Shown in pieces: positions 9,173 through 17,849 of a stretch of 64,000 nucleotides of DNA. Position 1 is the stretch's first letter; each line of letters opens with the position of its first letter. The position numbers and the translations under genes are program-made. Origin of the DNA: Achromobacter anxifer (GTDB lineage: Bacteria; Pseudomonadota; Gammaproteobacteria; Burkholderiales; Burkholderiaceae_B); contig NZ_CAHLAR010000003.1 of assembly GCF_903652925.1 (NCBI RefSeq), positions 496,001-560,000 of the forward strand, written 5' to 3'. The notes beneath the pieces were generated by a model that was not told where the DNA came from, did no database searches, and was given only the letters and a program-made list of their open reading frames with translations.

Positions 9173-10441
9173 ATGACCGCGACACAAACGGCAGTAGATC
9201 TGAACCAGGGCAGCAACCAAGCACTTGTAGACACGGCCCTGCGGGCCCGCGCCGCCAAGGTCATACCGGGCGGCATGTACGGCCACCTGCACGCCAGGAA
9301 CCTGCCGCCCGGCTATCCCCAGTTCTATGCCCGCGCCGACGGCTGCCGCGTCTGGGACGTGGACGGCCGCGAGTACCTGGATTTCATGTGCAGCTGGGGA
9401 CCGGTCATCGCCGGCCACAAGCACCCCGCCATTGACGAAGCCGCGCGCAAGCAGGCCGAACAGGGCGATTGCATGAACGGCCCCACCGCCAAGCTGGTGG
9501 AACTGTCCGAGCGGCTGGTCGGCATGCTGCCCCACGCGGACTGGGCCATGTTCCAGAAGAACGGCTCCGACGCGACCACGGCCGCCCTCATGATCGCGCG
9601 CGCCGGGTCCCGCAAGCGCAAGATCCTGCTGGCCAAAGGCGCCTACCACGGCGCCGTGCCCTGGTGCACGCCGTCGGTGGCCGGGGTCACCGCCGAAGAC
9701 CGCGCCCATCTCATCTACTTCACGTTCAACGACATCGAAAGCCTGGAAGCGGCGGCGCGGGAAGCCGGCGACGACCTGGCGGCCGTGCTGGTCTCGGCTT
9801 TCCGCCACGACCTGGGCACGCCCCAGGAAATGCCGCGCGCCGACTTCGCCCGGGCGGCGCGCGCCCTGTGCGACCGCCAGGGCGCGGCCCTGGTCATCGA
9901 CGAGGTGCGCGCCGGCATGCGCCTGTCCTTGCAGGGCAGCTGGGAAGCCCTGGGCGTGCGGCCCGACATCTGCGCCTGGAGCAAGGCCATCGCCAACGGC
10001 TATGCGCTGGCGGCGGTCACCGGCAACGACGCGTTCCGCCAGGCGGCCCAGCAGATCTACATCACCGGCTCGTTCTGGATGGGCGGCGTCGCCATGGCGG
10101 CGGCGATCGCCACGCTGGACGTGCTGGAAAGCAGCAATGCCATCCAGCACTTCGAACAGATGGGCCAGCGCCTGCGCGACGGCCTGCAGCGCCAGGCCGA
10201 CAGGCACGGCGTCAGGATCAGCCAGACCGGTCCGGCCCAGCTGCCGCTGGTGCTGTTCGCGGACGACGCGGACTACTCCCGCGGCGCGCGCTTCATGGCG
10301 GAAGCCCTGAAGCACGGCGTCTACCTGCATCACCGCCACAACATGTTCCTCAGTCTTGCGCATACCGCGCGGGACATCGATCACGCCCTGCAAGTGACGG
10401 ACCGCGCCTTCGAAACCGTCGCCAACGCGGCCGCCCACTGA
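9173..10441 (+). CDS. Class III PLP-dependent aminotransferase (glutamate-1-semialdehyde aminomutase-like)
   Basis: 422 residues, PLP fold type I. The cofactor lysine is Lys271 in AWSKAIANGY and the PLP-nitrogen aspartate is Asp243 in VIDEVRAGMRL; the KNGSDATTAA phosphate/aldehyde segment (129-138) is also present. The arrangement follows HemL-like enzymes, but the partner genes indicate a catabolic or biosynthetic aminotransferase rather than the haem enzyme. The start is chosen at MTATQT after a GGGATGGGA ribosome site; an upstream in-frame ATG (9131) lies inside the operator. It is the first gene of a three-gene operon with a split transketolase, so its product is probably an amino-ketone or aldehyde handled by the thiamine enzyme. 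Confidence 0.88.
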   Translation: MTATQTAVDLNQGSNQALVDTALRARAAKVIPGGMYGHLHARNLPPGYPQFYARADGCRVWDVDGREYLDFMCSWGPVIAGHKHPAIDEAARKQAEQGDCMNGPTAKLVELSERLVGMLPHADWAMFQKNGSDATTAALMIARAGSRKRKILLAKGAYHGAVPWCTPSVAGVTAEDRAHLIYFTFNDIESLEAAAREAGDDLAAVLVSAFRHDLGTPQEMPRADFARAARALCDRQGAALVIDEVRAGMRLSLQGSWEALGVRPDICAWSKAIANGYALAAVTGNDAFRQAAQQIYITGSFWMGGVAMAAAIATLDVLESSNAIQHFEQMGQRLRDGLQRQADRHGVRISQTGPAQLPLVLFADDADYSRGARFMAEALKHGVYLHHRHNMFLSLAHTARDIDHALQVTDRAFETVANAAAH

Positions 10442-10451
10442 AGGAGAAAAA

Positions 10452-11324
10452 ATGGACGCACAGACTGCACCCACGCCTTTCCCCGTATTCGCACCCACCC
10501 AGGAACCTTCCGAGCTGGCGCGCATCGCGCTCGCGCTGCGCAAGCAGGTCGTGCGCATGGTCGCGCGGACCGGCCAGGGCTACGTCCAGCAGGGGCTGGG
10601 CGCGGCCGACCTGTTCGCCACGCTGTACTTCTCCGAGCTGACCCTCAAGCCCGAGGATCCCGCCTGGCCGCAGCGCGACCGCTTCATCCTGTCCACGGCG
10701 CACAACACCGCCATCTTCTACGCCACGCTTGCCGCGCGCGGCATCCTCGATGCCAAGCGCCTGGACACCTATTGCGATGACGGTTCGGAACTGGAGATCA
10801 ATGCCTCGGAACGCCTGGGCCCCATGATCGAAGCGACCTGCGGCTCGTTGGGCCAGGGCCTGTCGGTCGGCGTGGGCATGGCCGCGGCCCTCAAGCGCGC
10901 GGGCAGCCGCAGCCGCGTCTACGTCGTGCTGGGAGACGGCGAATTGCAGGAAGGCCAGGTCTGGGAAGCCGCCATGGTCGCCGGCAATTGGGGCCTGGAC
11001 AATCTTTGCCTCATCATCGACGCCAACGACATGCAGGTCGAAGGCCACATCAACCAGGTGCAGCCCGATGAGCCCCTGGCGGACAAATGGCGCGCCTTCC
11101 GCTGGCACACGCACGACATCGACGGCAACAGCATCCCCGCCCTGCAGCAAACCCTGCGCCTGGCGCGCACCACTCCCGGGCAGCCCCACTGCATCATCGC
11201 GCGGACCCTGGTCGGCAAGGGCGCCCCTTCGCTCGAAGGGATACTGGGCCATAACCTGAAGCTGCCCGCCGACGCCGCCGCCCGCGCGCTGGAAGAACTC
11301 GATCAACAGGAGGCCCTGGCATGA
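10452..11324 (+). CDS. Transketolase, N-terminal (thiamine diphosphate-binding) subunit
   Basis: 290 residues, corresponding to the first domain of transketolase. The ThDP/Mg motif is visible as GDGELQEGQVWEA (161-173), followed at the expected distance by IIDANDMQ. The substrate-side histidine sits in STAHNT (81-86), where housekeeping transketolases read SKGHA, which suggests a different acceptor. The start is 10 bases after the aminotransferase stop with a GGAG site. The C-terminal half is encoded next, overlapping by four bases. Split transketolases are common in secondary or catabolic clusters; they transfer two-carbon ketol units. Confidence 0.92.
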   Translation: MDAQTAPTPFPVFAPTQEPSELARIALALRKQVVRMVARTGQGYVQQGLGAADLFATLYFSELTLKPEDPAWPQRDRFILSTAHNTAIFYATLAARGILDAKRLDTYCDDGSELEINASERLGPMIEATCGSLGQGLSVGVGMAAALKRAGSRSRVYVVLGDGELQEGQVWEAAMVAGNWGLDNLCLIIDANDMQVEGHINQVQPDEPLADKWRAFRWHTHDIDGNSIPALQQTLRLARTTPGQPHCIIARTLVGKGAPSLEGILGHNLKLPADAAARALEELDQQEALA

Positions 11325-12295
11325 GCCATTCCCCAGACACGCTCGCCGTCAACGACTTCACCGACCGCTCCGGCGCCCAGGCCACGCGCCGCATATACGG
11401 CGAAGCGCTGCTGGCCGCGGCCCGCCGCGATCCGCGCATCGTCGCGCTGACCGCCGACCTGAGCGGTCCCACCGAGACCGACATCTTCCGCGACGCCCTG
11501 CCCGAGCGCTTCTACCAGGCCGGCATCGCCGAAGCCAATATGGTCGGCATGGCCGGCGGCATGGCGCGCTGCGGCCACATTCCCTTCGTGCACACGTTCA
11601 GCGTCTTCGCCACGCGGCGCGCCTACGACCAGGTCGCCATGCAGGTGGCCTATCCCGGCCTGAACGTCAAACTCGTCGGCTTCATTCCCGGCGTGGACAC
11701 GCTGCTCGGCGTGAGCCACCAGGCCATCGACGACATCGCCCTGATGCGCGCCCTGCCCGGCATGCGGATTCTGGAACCCGCCGCCGGCCAGGCCGCTGCC
11801 GCGGTCGAAGAGGCCCTGGCCCACGACGGCCCGGCATATCTGCGCCTGGCGCGGGCCAACCCCTCCGCGGCCGCCGCCGATTACCCGCCGCCCAAGGACG
11901 GGTTGGCGCGGCTGCGGCCCGGTCGCGACGGCCTGCTGCTGGCCTGCGGCCTGGGCATACCCGCCGCCGAGGCCGCGGCAGGCGAACTGGCCCGCCAGGG
12001 CCGCGACGTCGGCGTGGTCGCCGTCACCTCGCTCAAGCCGCTGAATCCCGCCATCGCCGAAATGGCGCGGCAAGTGCCCACGGTGCTCACCGTCGAGAAC
12101 CACTCGGTCATTGGCGGCCTGGGCTCGGCCGTGGCCGAACTGCTCATGGAGCACAAGGTCATGGTGAACTTCGCCCGCGTCGGCGTGCGCGACAAGTTCA
12201 CCCATGGCGGCACGACGCCCTATCTGATGGCCAAATTCGAGATGGACGCCGCCGCCATCGTCCGCGAATTCCTGAAGGCGGCGGGCAGCGCCTGA
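11321..12295 (+). CDS. Transketolase, C-terminal (pyrimidine-binding) subunit
   Basis: 324 residues covering the Pyr and C-terminal transketolase domains. The glutamate that activates ThDP is Glu71 in GIAEANMVGMAGG. The helix after HTFSVFATRRAYDQ and the later GLGSAVAELL of the C-terminal domain are typical. It starts inside the stop of the N-terminal subunit (ATGA), ensuring 1:1 synthesis. A strong terminator follows. Together with the preceding gene it forms one heteromeric enzyme; the substrate pair is unknown. Confidence 0.92.
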   Translation: MSHSPDTLAVNDFTDRSGAQATRRIYGEALLAAARRDPRIVALTADLSGPTETDIFRDALPERFYQAGIAEANMVGMAGGMARCGHIPFVHTFSVFATRRAYDQVAMQVAYPGLNVKLVGFIPGVDTLLGVSHQAIDDIALMRALPGMRILEPAAGQAAAAVEEALAHDGPAYLRLARANPSAAAADYPPPKDGLARLRPGRDGLLLACGLGIPAAEAAAGELARQGRDVGVVAVTSLKPLNPAIAEMARQVPTVLTVENHSVIGGLGSAVAELLMEHKVMVNFARVGVRDKFTHGGTTPYLMAKFEMDAAAIVREFLKAAGSA

Positions 12296-12309
12296 ACGGA
12301 CCACGAAAA

Positions 12310-12337
12310 ACCCGCATCCTCCTGCAGGGATGCGGGT
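12310..12337. terminator. Bidirectional intrinsic terminator
   Basis: A 10-bp perfect stem (ACCCGCATCC / GGATGCGGGT) with an 8-base loop lies between the convergent transketolase and argE-like genes. It has an A-run on the left and only a short TCTT on the right, so it works best for leftward transcripts. Confidence 0.75.
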
Positions 12338-12344
12338 CTTGGCG

Positions 12345-13520
12345 CTAGGCCATCAGATACTGGGTCAGCTTCTCCATCATGGCGTCGCAAGCCTCCAGCT
12401 GCGACAGCTCGACGTACTCGTCGGCCTTGTGCGCCACTTCGATGCTGCCGGGTCCGCAGATCAGCACCGAGGTCTGCGCCCACAATTGCTGGAACAAGCC
12501 GCCCTCGGTGCCGAAGGCTGCCTTGGTCAGCGGCGTGCCCGGCGGCAGCCACGAGGCCAGCAGCGCGACGGCCTCCGAGTCCTCCGCCGTGGCCAGGCCG
12601 GGATAGCTGTTGACCGTCGTGACCCGGGGAGGCTCGGCCTCGGGCCGGGCGCCCGCGACGCGCATTTTCGTCCTGGTGAGTTCCAGCACCCGCTCCAGGA
12701 TCTGGTTCGGATCATCCTGCGCGACGTTGCGGATCTCGAAATTGACCTCGCATTCCGCCGGCACGATGTTCAACGCCGTGCCGCCCTTGATGGTGCCGGC
12801 GTGCACTGTGGTGTACGGCACGTCATAGCCGGATTCGCGTGGTCCGTTTTCGGCCAGGTCATGCTGCACGTCGCGCAAGGCGCTGATCAGATCGCTGGCC
12901 GTGTGGATGGCGTTGACGAAATGCGGCGCCAGCCCCGAGTGGCCCGCCTGGCCGCAACATAAGGCCCGGTAGGCCGCCTTGCCCTTGTTGCCGGTGCCGA
13001 TCTTCATCAGCGTGGGCTCGCCCACCACGCAGAGCAGCGGCGCCGGTTCCATGAGTTCCAGCGCGCGCAGCATGTGGCGCACGCCCACGCAGCCGATCTC
13101 CTCGTCGAACGACAGCGCCAGGTGCAGCGGGCGCGCCAGCGGCAGGCGGGCCGCGCGGATCATGGCCATCACGGCGCAGGCGACGAAGCCCTTCATGTCG
13201 GCGCTGCCGCGTCCATAGATGCGGCCGTCGCGCAAGGTCGCCTCGAAGGGCGGCGAGGTCCAGGGCTGGCCCGTCACCGGAACCACGTCGGTGTGGCCCG
13301 AGAGCAGGATGCCGGGTACGTCCGGCGGACCGACGGACGCATACAGATTGCTGCGCCCGGCGTCCTGCGGGTCGGCCACCAGCGTGGACTCGATGCCTGC
13401 CTGCGCCAGCAGTTCCCGCACACGCTCGATGAGTTCGATATTGGGCGTCAGCGTGACGGATTGGAACGCGAGCAGCTCGCGCAAGAGGTCTGGACTATTG
13501 TCCGGAGTCGGTTTGCTCAT
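12345..13520 (-). CDS. Acetylornithine deacetylase-family M20 peptidase (ArgE-like)
   Basis: 391 residues, zinc-dependent M20 hydrolase. Metal and catalytic residues appear in order: His76 and Asp78 (SGHTDVVP), Asp108 (GRGSADMKG) and Glu140/141 (FDEEIG); the C-terminal metal histidine is in VAHKADEYV. The closest named family is ArgE, which removes acetate from N2-acetylornithine. The ArgE pathway may use ArgJ in this group, and the gene sits in a RidA/DUF1028/LysR cluster. It may therefore be a catabolic N-acylamino acid deacylase instead. Same strand as the LysR gene 47 bases upstream. Confidence 0.85.
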   Translation of the reverse strand: MSKPTPDNSPDLLRELLAFQSVTLTPNIELIERVRELLAQAGIESTLVADPQDAGRSNLYASVGPPDVPGILLSGHTDVVPVTGQPWTSPPFEATLRDGRIYGRGSADMKGFVACAVMAMIRAARLPLARPLHLALSFDEEIGCVGVRHMLRALELMEPAPLLCVVGEPTLMKIGTGNKGKAAYRALCCGQAGHSGLAPHFVNAIHTASDLISALRDVQHDLAENGPRESGYDVPYTTVHAGTIKGGTALNIVPAECEVNFEIRNVAQDDPNQILERVLELTRTKMRVAGARPEAEPPRVTTVNSYPGLATAEDSEAVALLASWLPPGTPLTKAAFGTEGGLFQQLWAQTSVLICGPGSIEVAHKADEYVELSQLEACDAMMEKLTQYLMA

Positions 13521-13567
13521 GGCATGGACCTGCAGGAAGGCGCCAGGCGCTCAGACGCGCCCTGCGC

Positions 13568-14533
13568 TCATTTGTTTTCGGGAGACACGTAGGGATCGAA
13601 GAAGCTGCCTTCGCTCATGCCGGGTATGTACTGATCCGAGATATAGGCGCGGCAGCGCTGCATGAACACCTCGGTCAGGCGCGAGGGCTTCATCGGCTTG
13701 TAGGTCGTCAGGCCCAGCAGCATGGGCCGGTGTTCGCCCACCAGGCGCAGCCGCACCAGCCGCTTGCCATCCAGCGCCTGCGTGGACTTCGGCCGCACGT
13801 TGAACAGGGCGTAGCCTATGCCGTTTGCCACCATGGACCGTACCACTTCCTCCGACCGCGAACGCGCCACGATGTTCGGTTCCAGCCCGACCTTCGCGAA
13901 TAGCGACATGAAGTAGTCGCGGCTCAGGGGCAGGTCCAGCAGCACCATCGGCAGCCGGGCCAATTCCTCCAGCGTCACCGCGATCTGCTGCGACAGCGGA
14001 TGCAGTTCGCTGACCACCACGTGCGGCGGCAGGCGCGCCAGCGCCTCGAACGAAATCTCGTCGCCCAGCCGCAGGTCGTAGCTCAACGCCACGTCGATCT
14101 CCAGCGTGTGCAGCTTGTCGATCAGCAACTGCTGGTCGCCTTCGACCATGTGCAGCTCGACCTTTTCGAATGCCCGCGAGAAGCCGAAGATCACCTCCGG
14201 CGCGATCATGGCCGTGAGCGACTGGAAGCAGCCCACGCGCAAGGTGCCCTGGATGGTATTGCTGGAGACGGACGCGATCTTGTAGAGGCGCGACGCGCGT
14301 TCGAGCAGGTCCTCGCATTCGCTCATGACCTGCTGGCCCAGCACCGTCAGGGCCAGGCCCTTGGACGGATGCCGGACGAACAGCTGCACGTCCAGCTCGG
14401 TTTCGACATGCGCGATGGCTGCCGAGATCGAAGGCGCCGAAATGTGGATCTGGCTGGATGCCGCAGCGATACTTCCATGCTTGGCCGTGGCGACGAAGTA
14501 CTCCATCTGGCGCAGCGAAATGCGATTGAGCAT
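13568..14533 (-). CDS. LysR-family transcriptional regulator
   Basis: 321 residues. It has an N-terminal winged helix-turn-helix (residues about 6-65, RQMEYFVATAKHGSIAAASSQIHISAPSISAAIAHVE region) and a C-terminal periplasmic-binding-like effector domain. The start MLNRIS was chosen from the family N-terminus; the open frame continues upstream but codes nothing recognisable. The gene lies between the DUF1028 and ArgE-like genes on the same strand, so it is probably the local regulator of the RidA-DUF1028-ArgE set. Effector unknown. Confidence 0.9.
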   Translation of the reverse strand: MLNRISLRQMEYFVATAKHGSIAAASSQIHISAPSISAAIAHVETELDVQLFVRHPSKGLALTVLGQQVMSECEDLLERASRLYKIASVSSNTIQGTLRVGCFQSLTAMIAPEVIFGFSRAFEKVELHMVEGDQQLLIDKLHTLEIDVALSYDLRLGDEISFEALARLPPHVVVSELHPLSQQIAVTLEELARLPMVLLDLPLSRDYFMSLFAKVGLEPNIVARSRSEEVVRSMVANGIGYALFNVRPKSTQALDGKRLVRLRLVGEHRPMLLGLTTYKPMKPSRLTEVFMQRCRAYISDQYIPGMSEGSFFDPYVSPENK

Positions 14534-14709
14534 AGTCCGAAGTGAGAAAACTGGAGCAGGCTGGAGGGAGATGGCGTTCCGCCTTGCGGGCCGCCATCGT
14601 GGCGCGGCGCCGGCATGAGCCGTACCGAGCAAAAGTGTATCCACTATGCCCGGCCAGCGGGGCATGGCGCTCCTCGGGTTTTCTCGCACTAGCCGCCTGC
14701 AGCAAGCAG

Positions 14710-15381
14710 TCACAAATTGCCTGGCACGCCGAAACTCGGCGCGGCGCGCGGATCCCTGGCGCGGGTGATGTAATCCTGGATCTGCGGTTCGTAGACCTTC
14801 CAGGCCTCGTATAGCGTTTCGACGGGACAGTTCTCCACCCAGTCCATGCGCAGGTCGACGATGGGCCAATCCAGGTCCGCCACCACCAGCAGCCCGGCCG
14901 AATGCACCGGCCCCTCTTCGCCGCCGGCCGCCTGCCCGGCCAGCATGGCCTGCATCAGGCGCTCGGCCAGCGAGCCCGAGGTCTTCTCGAAGGCCGACAG
15001 CATGGCGGCGGGTACATCCAGCGACGCCAGCATATTGCCGGCGCACGCGGCATGCTCGCCCTGCGCGCTGGCAAGGCGGCCCAGCGCGTTCGAGCCGGTG
15101 TAGATGGCCGGCGCCCGCGTGGCGTCGATGGCCATCAGTTGCCGGTAGCTGATGAAGGGACGTTCCGCCAGGCCTTGCAGCGCTTGCTCGGGCGCATGGC
15201 CCTCGGCCATCGCATCAAGCATGAGCGGCCCCAGGGCGGGGTCGGTGATGTTCTGGCTGACCGCGGCGCCCACGCCGGCGCGCGCGCGGATGCAGCGCGC
15301 CGCGACCGCGGGCGACGAGGACGAGACGGCCGCGCCGAATTGGCCGGTGGCCGGGCAACGGGCAATGATGGAGAAAGTCAT
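14710..15381 (-). CDS. DUF1028 family protein (Ntn-hydrolase-like)
   Basis: 223 residues matching DUF1028: MTFSIIARCPATGQFGAAVSS start, the GVGAAVSQNITDPALG segment, and the GHAPEQALQ segment. Members are thought to resemble N-terminal nucleophile hydrolases, so Thr2 exposed after Met removal is a candidate nucleophile (inference). No function is established. It lies 20 bases after a RidA gene and upstream of LysR and ArgE-like genes. That neighbourhood suggests hydrolysis of an imine-forming or N-acyl amino compound. Confidence 0.82.
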   Translation of the reverse strand: MTFSIIARCPATGQFGAAVSSSSPAVAARCIRARAGVGAAVSQNITDPALGPLMLDAMAEGHAPEQALQGLAERPFISYRQLMAIDATRAPAIYTGSNALGRLASAQGEHAACAGNMLASLDVPAAMLSAFEKTSGSLAERLMQAMLAGQAAGGEEGPVHSAGLLVVADLDWPIVDLRMDWVENCPVETLYEAWKVYEPQIQDYITRARDPRAAPSFGVPGNL

Positions 15382-15401
15382 GACCAGGGCCTCCTGTGGC
15401 G

Positions 15402-15815
15402 TCAATCCGGAATAACGGCAGTCGCGTCGATTTCCACCAGCCATTCGGGCCGCGCCAATGCCGACACCACGATGCCGGTGGACACCGGGAACACGCCCTT
15501 CAACCACTTGCCGACCACGAGATAGACCTCTTCGCGATAGCGGGGATCGATGATGTAGATCGTGATCTTGCAGATATCCTGCAGTTCGCCGCCGGCTTCC
15601 CTGAGCAGCATGTCGATGTTCTTCATCGCCTGCTCCGCCTGGCCTCCCGCATCGCCGATGCAGACGCTCTCGGACGTGTCCAGGTTCTGCCCGATCTGGC
15701 CGCGCAGGAAGACGGTGCTGCCGCGCGCGACGACGGCCTGGCACAGGTCGTTGTCGAGTTTCTGTTCCGGGTAGGTTGCCTTGGTATTGAAGGTGCGTAT
15801 GCGCTTGTGCTTCAT
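15402..15815 (-). CDS. RidA/YjgF family protein (probable enamine/imine deaminase)
   Basis: 137 residues, usual size for the trimeric RidA fold. RidA proteins hydrolyse reactive enamines/imines released by PLP enzymes. The family's LRGQIGQNLD and QAEQAMKNIDMLLREAG segments are present. The usual catalytic arginine stretch is KITIYIIDPRYREEV, and the C-terminal substrate-carboxylate region reads PEWLVEIDATAV. First gene of a leftward group with DUF1028, a LysR gene and an ArgE-like gene, suggesting a specialised paralogue rather than the housekeeping RidA. Confidence 0.88.
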   Translation of the reverse strand: MKHKRIRTFNTKATYPEQKLDNDLCQAVVARGSTVFLRGQIGQNLDTSESVCIGDAGGQAEQAMKNIDMLLREAGGELQDICKITIYIIDPRYREEVYLVVGKWLKGVFPVSTGIVVSALARPEWLVEIDATAVIPD

Positions 15816-16199
15816 GGCTCGTATCTTTATTAGGGTTTATCCGGAGACCCCGTACCCGCCTGGTAAGCGGCATCGCACAAGGCCGTGACCTGCCCGTTGA
15901 TGGTCGGCTCAAGCAGGGCAGCAGCCTATTTGTTTTTTCCGGCGTCCCATCTCGGAAATCCTGACGCGGGCGGCGCACGCGCCAATGCGCTTGCGCACTG
16001 CCTTGGGGCGCCTCCCGCGACCATCAGGAAAATCTATTCACGCCAAAGGAAAAGGCGACTTGGTCCCTCGGATCGGCTCTCTCATCATTGGTTTTCGCTG
16101 GCCCGGCCGGTGCGGTGGGCGCGGCGATGCGCGGCCCCGGATCGATGGCCGAAGCCATCTGCAGCAAGCTGAAGCAACCTCACCCTACAGGGAATCCGG
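15816..16199. other. Divergent intergenic region, 384 bp
   Basis: This is the space between the leftward RidA group and the rightward racemase-like gene, so promoters for both should lie here. No convincing open frame or RNA gene is seen. A 6-bp stem with a CGAA tetraloop (GATGGC/GCCATC, 16144-16159) lies near the 3' end, in the presumed leader of the 16200 gene. I could not pick a confident -35/-10 pair. Confidence 0.4.
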
Positions 16200-16997
16200 A
16201 TGAACACTGCATCAACGCCCGCCCCCGCCGCCTACCCCAGATTCCGCTATGACGGCTCCGGCGACCTCGCCCGCATCGGCCTGATCTACATCGCCTCCAG
16301 CGTCGTGATGGAAGAAGAAATGTGGGCCATGTCCGCTCCAGGGGTTTCCACCCATACGGCGCGCATCAAGCTGCCCAAGGTGACCGTGCAGGGCATCGAG
16401 GAAATGATGAACGCGCCGGAACTCGAACAGGCCGCGCGCCTGGCGGGCGCCGCCCCCATCGACGTGCTGCTGTTCGGCGGCACCAGCGCCTCGTTCCTGC
16501 ACGGCACCGCCTATGACCAGGCGCTGATCCAGAAGCTGCGGCAATGGGTGCCCGGGCCGCAGATCACCACCGCATCCACCGCGACGCTCGCGGCCTTGAA
16601 GAAGGTCAAGGCCGGCAAGGTCGCGCTGGCCACGCCCTATCTCCCGGAGATCCACGAGCGCGCCATCCGCTTCCTGCAGGAAAACGGCCATGAGGTCGTC
16701 AAGAGCGCCTGCCTCGGCATCTCGGACGACCACGCGCTGGCCGAGGTCTCGCTGGAACAGGTCTACGACCATGTGCTCTCGGTCGACCACTCCGACGCGA
16801 CGGCCATCTTCGTCTCGTGCACCAACTTCCGCACCGTCGGCGCCATCGAGGCGCTGGAGCAGAAACTCGGCAAGCCGGTGATCTCGGCCATCCAGGCTTC
16901 GTTCTGGCATTGCCTGGATCTCACCGGCGCGGCCGGAGCCAAGCCCGGCTACGGCTCGCTGTTCAACGGCAACCTGAGCAAGGCCGCCATGACGTAG
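16200..16997 (+). CDS. Arylmalonate decarboxylase / Asp-Glu racemase superfamily protein (maleate isomerase-like)
   Basis: 265 residues. Aspartate/glutamate racemases use two cysteines. Here the first is replaced by GGTS (93-96), and a single cysteine remains at Cys207 (FVSCTNF). A tyrosine sits at 147 (ATPYLPEIHER). This is the arrangement of arylmalonate decarboxylase (GTS loop, Tyr126, Cys188 in the Bordetella enzyme, from memory), including the conserved C-terminal KPGYGSLF. The protein is therefore more likely a decarboxylase or one-base isomerase of a substituted malonate/maleate than an amino-acid racemase. It lies immediately upstream of a polar amino-acid ABC transporter, which probably imports its substrate. 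Substrate unproven. Confidence 0.75.
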   Translation: MNTASTPAPAAYPRFRYDGSGDLARIGLIYIASSVVMEEEMWAMSAPGVSTHTARIKLPKVTVQGIEEMMNAPELEQAARLAGAAPIDVLLFGGTSASFLHGTAYDQALIQKLRQWVPGPQITTASTATLAALKKVKAGKVALATPYLPEIHERAIRFLQENGHEVVKSACLGISDDHALAEVSLEQVYDHVLSVDHSDATAIFVSCTNFRTVGAIEALEQKLGKPVISAIQASFWHCLDLTGAAGAKPGYGSLFNGNLSKAAMT

Positions 16998-17043
16998 GCA
17001 ATCCAACGAAGTGCATGACCAATAAATAAGCAAGGGGAAAATA

Positions 17044-17835
17044 ATGCATCTACACCAAACCATCACGGCGCTGACGCTCGCAGGCGCTTCGCTGTTCGCC
17101 CTGGCGCCCGCCCAGGCGGAAAAGCTGGTGCTGGGCAACGAGGGCAGTTATCCGCCCTTCAGCATGGTCGACCCGTCAGGCCGCCTGACCGGCTTCGAAC
17201 CCGATCTGGCGCGCGAGATGTGCAAGCGGATGAAGGTCGATTGCGAAATCGTCGTCATGGACTTCAAGGGGCTGATCCCGGCGCTGCTGCAGAAGAAGCT
17301 GGATGCCGTGGTCAGCCAGACCAAGCCGCTGCCGGAGCGCAAGGAAAAGGTGCTCTTCGGCCGCCCGGTGCTGTTCAATCCGGATTCCTATGTGGTGCCC
17401 GAGGCGAAGAACTACACGTTCACGCCTGAAGGCCTCAAGGGCGTGCGCATCGGCCTGCAACGCGGTTCCGCCCAGGCCAAGTACGTGGGCGAGACCTTCG
17501 GCAATGCGGTGCAGATCGTGTTCTACGACAACCCCGACCAGATCCGCCTCGACCTGGCCAACGGGCGGCTGGACATGAGCCTGGGCCCCAAGATCAGCTG
17601 GACCAACGAGTTCCTGTCCAAGCCCCAGGGCAAGGGCTGGAAATTCGCCGGCGGCGACTTGTGGACCGGCGGCGGCGAAGCCGGCTCCAGCTGGATCGCC
17701 CGCAAGGACAGCGGCGAATTGCTCAACCGCATGAACGCCACGCTGGAAACCATCATCAAGGACTGCACCTTCACCAAGCTGCGCAAGCCGTACATGGAAG
17801 TGGAGCTGCTGCCCGAGGAAGCGGCCTGCCGCTAG
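17044..17835 (+). CDS. Polar amino-acid ABC transporter substrate-binding protein (SBP family 3)
   Basis: 263 residues with a Sec signal peptide cleaved near AQA|EK (about residue 25). It has the family-3 signature GNEGSYPPFSMVDPSGRLTGFEPDLA; the ligand-binding arginine/aspartate region MDFKGLIPALLQKKLDAVVSQ follows. It is the periplasmic receptor for the permeases and ATPase that follow (to 20121). Strong ribosome site (AAGGGGAAAATA). A GC-rich stem directly after the gene probably keeps the receptor more abundant than the membrane subunits. Lys/Arg/ornithine-type folds are favoured, but the neighbour at 16200 suggests a dicarboxylate-like substrate. Confidence 0.9.
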   Translation: MHLHQTITALTLAGASLFALAPAQAEKLVLGNEGSYPPFSMVDPSGRLTGFEPDLAREMCKRMKVDCEIVVMDFKGLIPALLQKKLDAVVSQTKPLPERKEKVLFGRPVLFNPDSYVVPEAKNYTFTPEGLKGVRIGLQRGSAQAKYVGETFGNAVQIVFYDNPDQIRLDLANGRLDMSLGPKISWTNEFLSKPQGKGWKFAGGDLWTGGGEAGSSWIARKDSGELLNRMNATLETIIKDCTFTKLRKPYMEVELLPEEAACR

Positions 17836-17849
17836 CCGGACCGGCGCAC

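Noticed and set aside
16200-16997. Two-cysteine aspartate racemase
   Set aside because: The first cysteine is absent (GGTS instead), so a racemase mechanism with two bases is unlikely.
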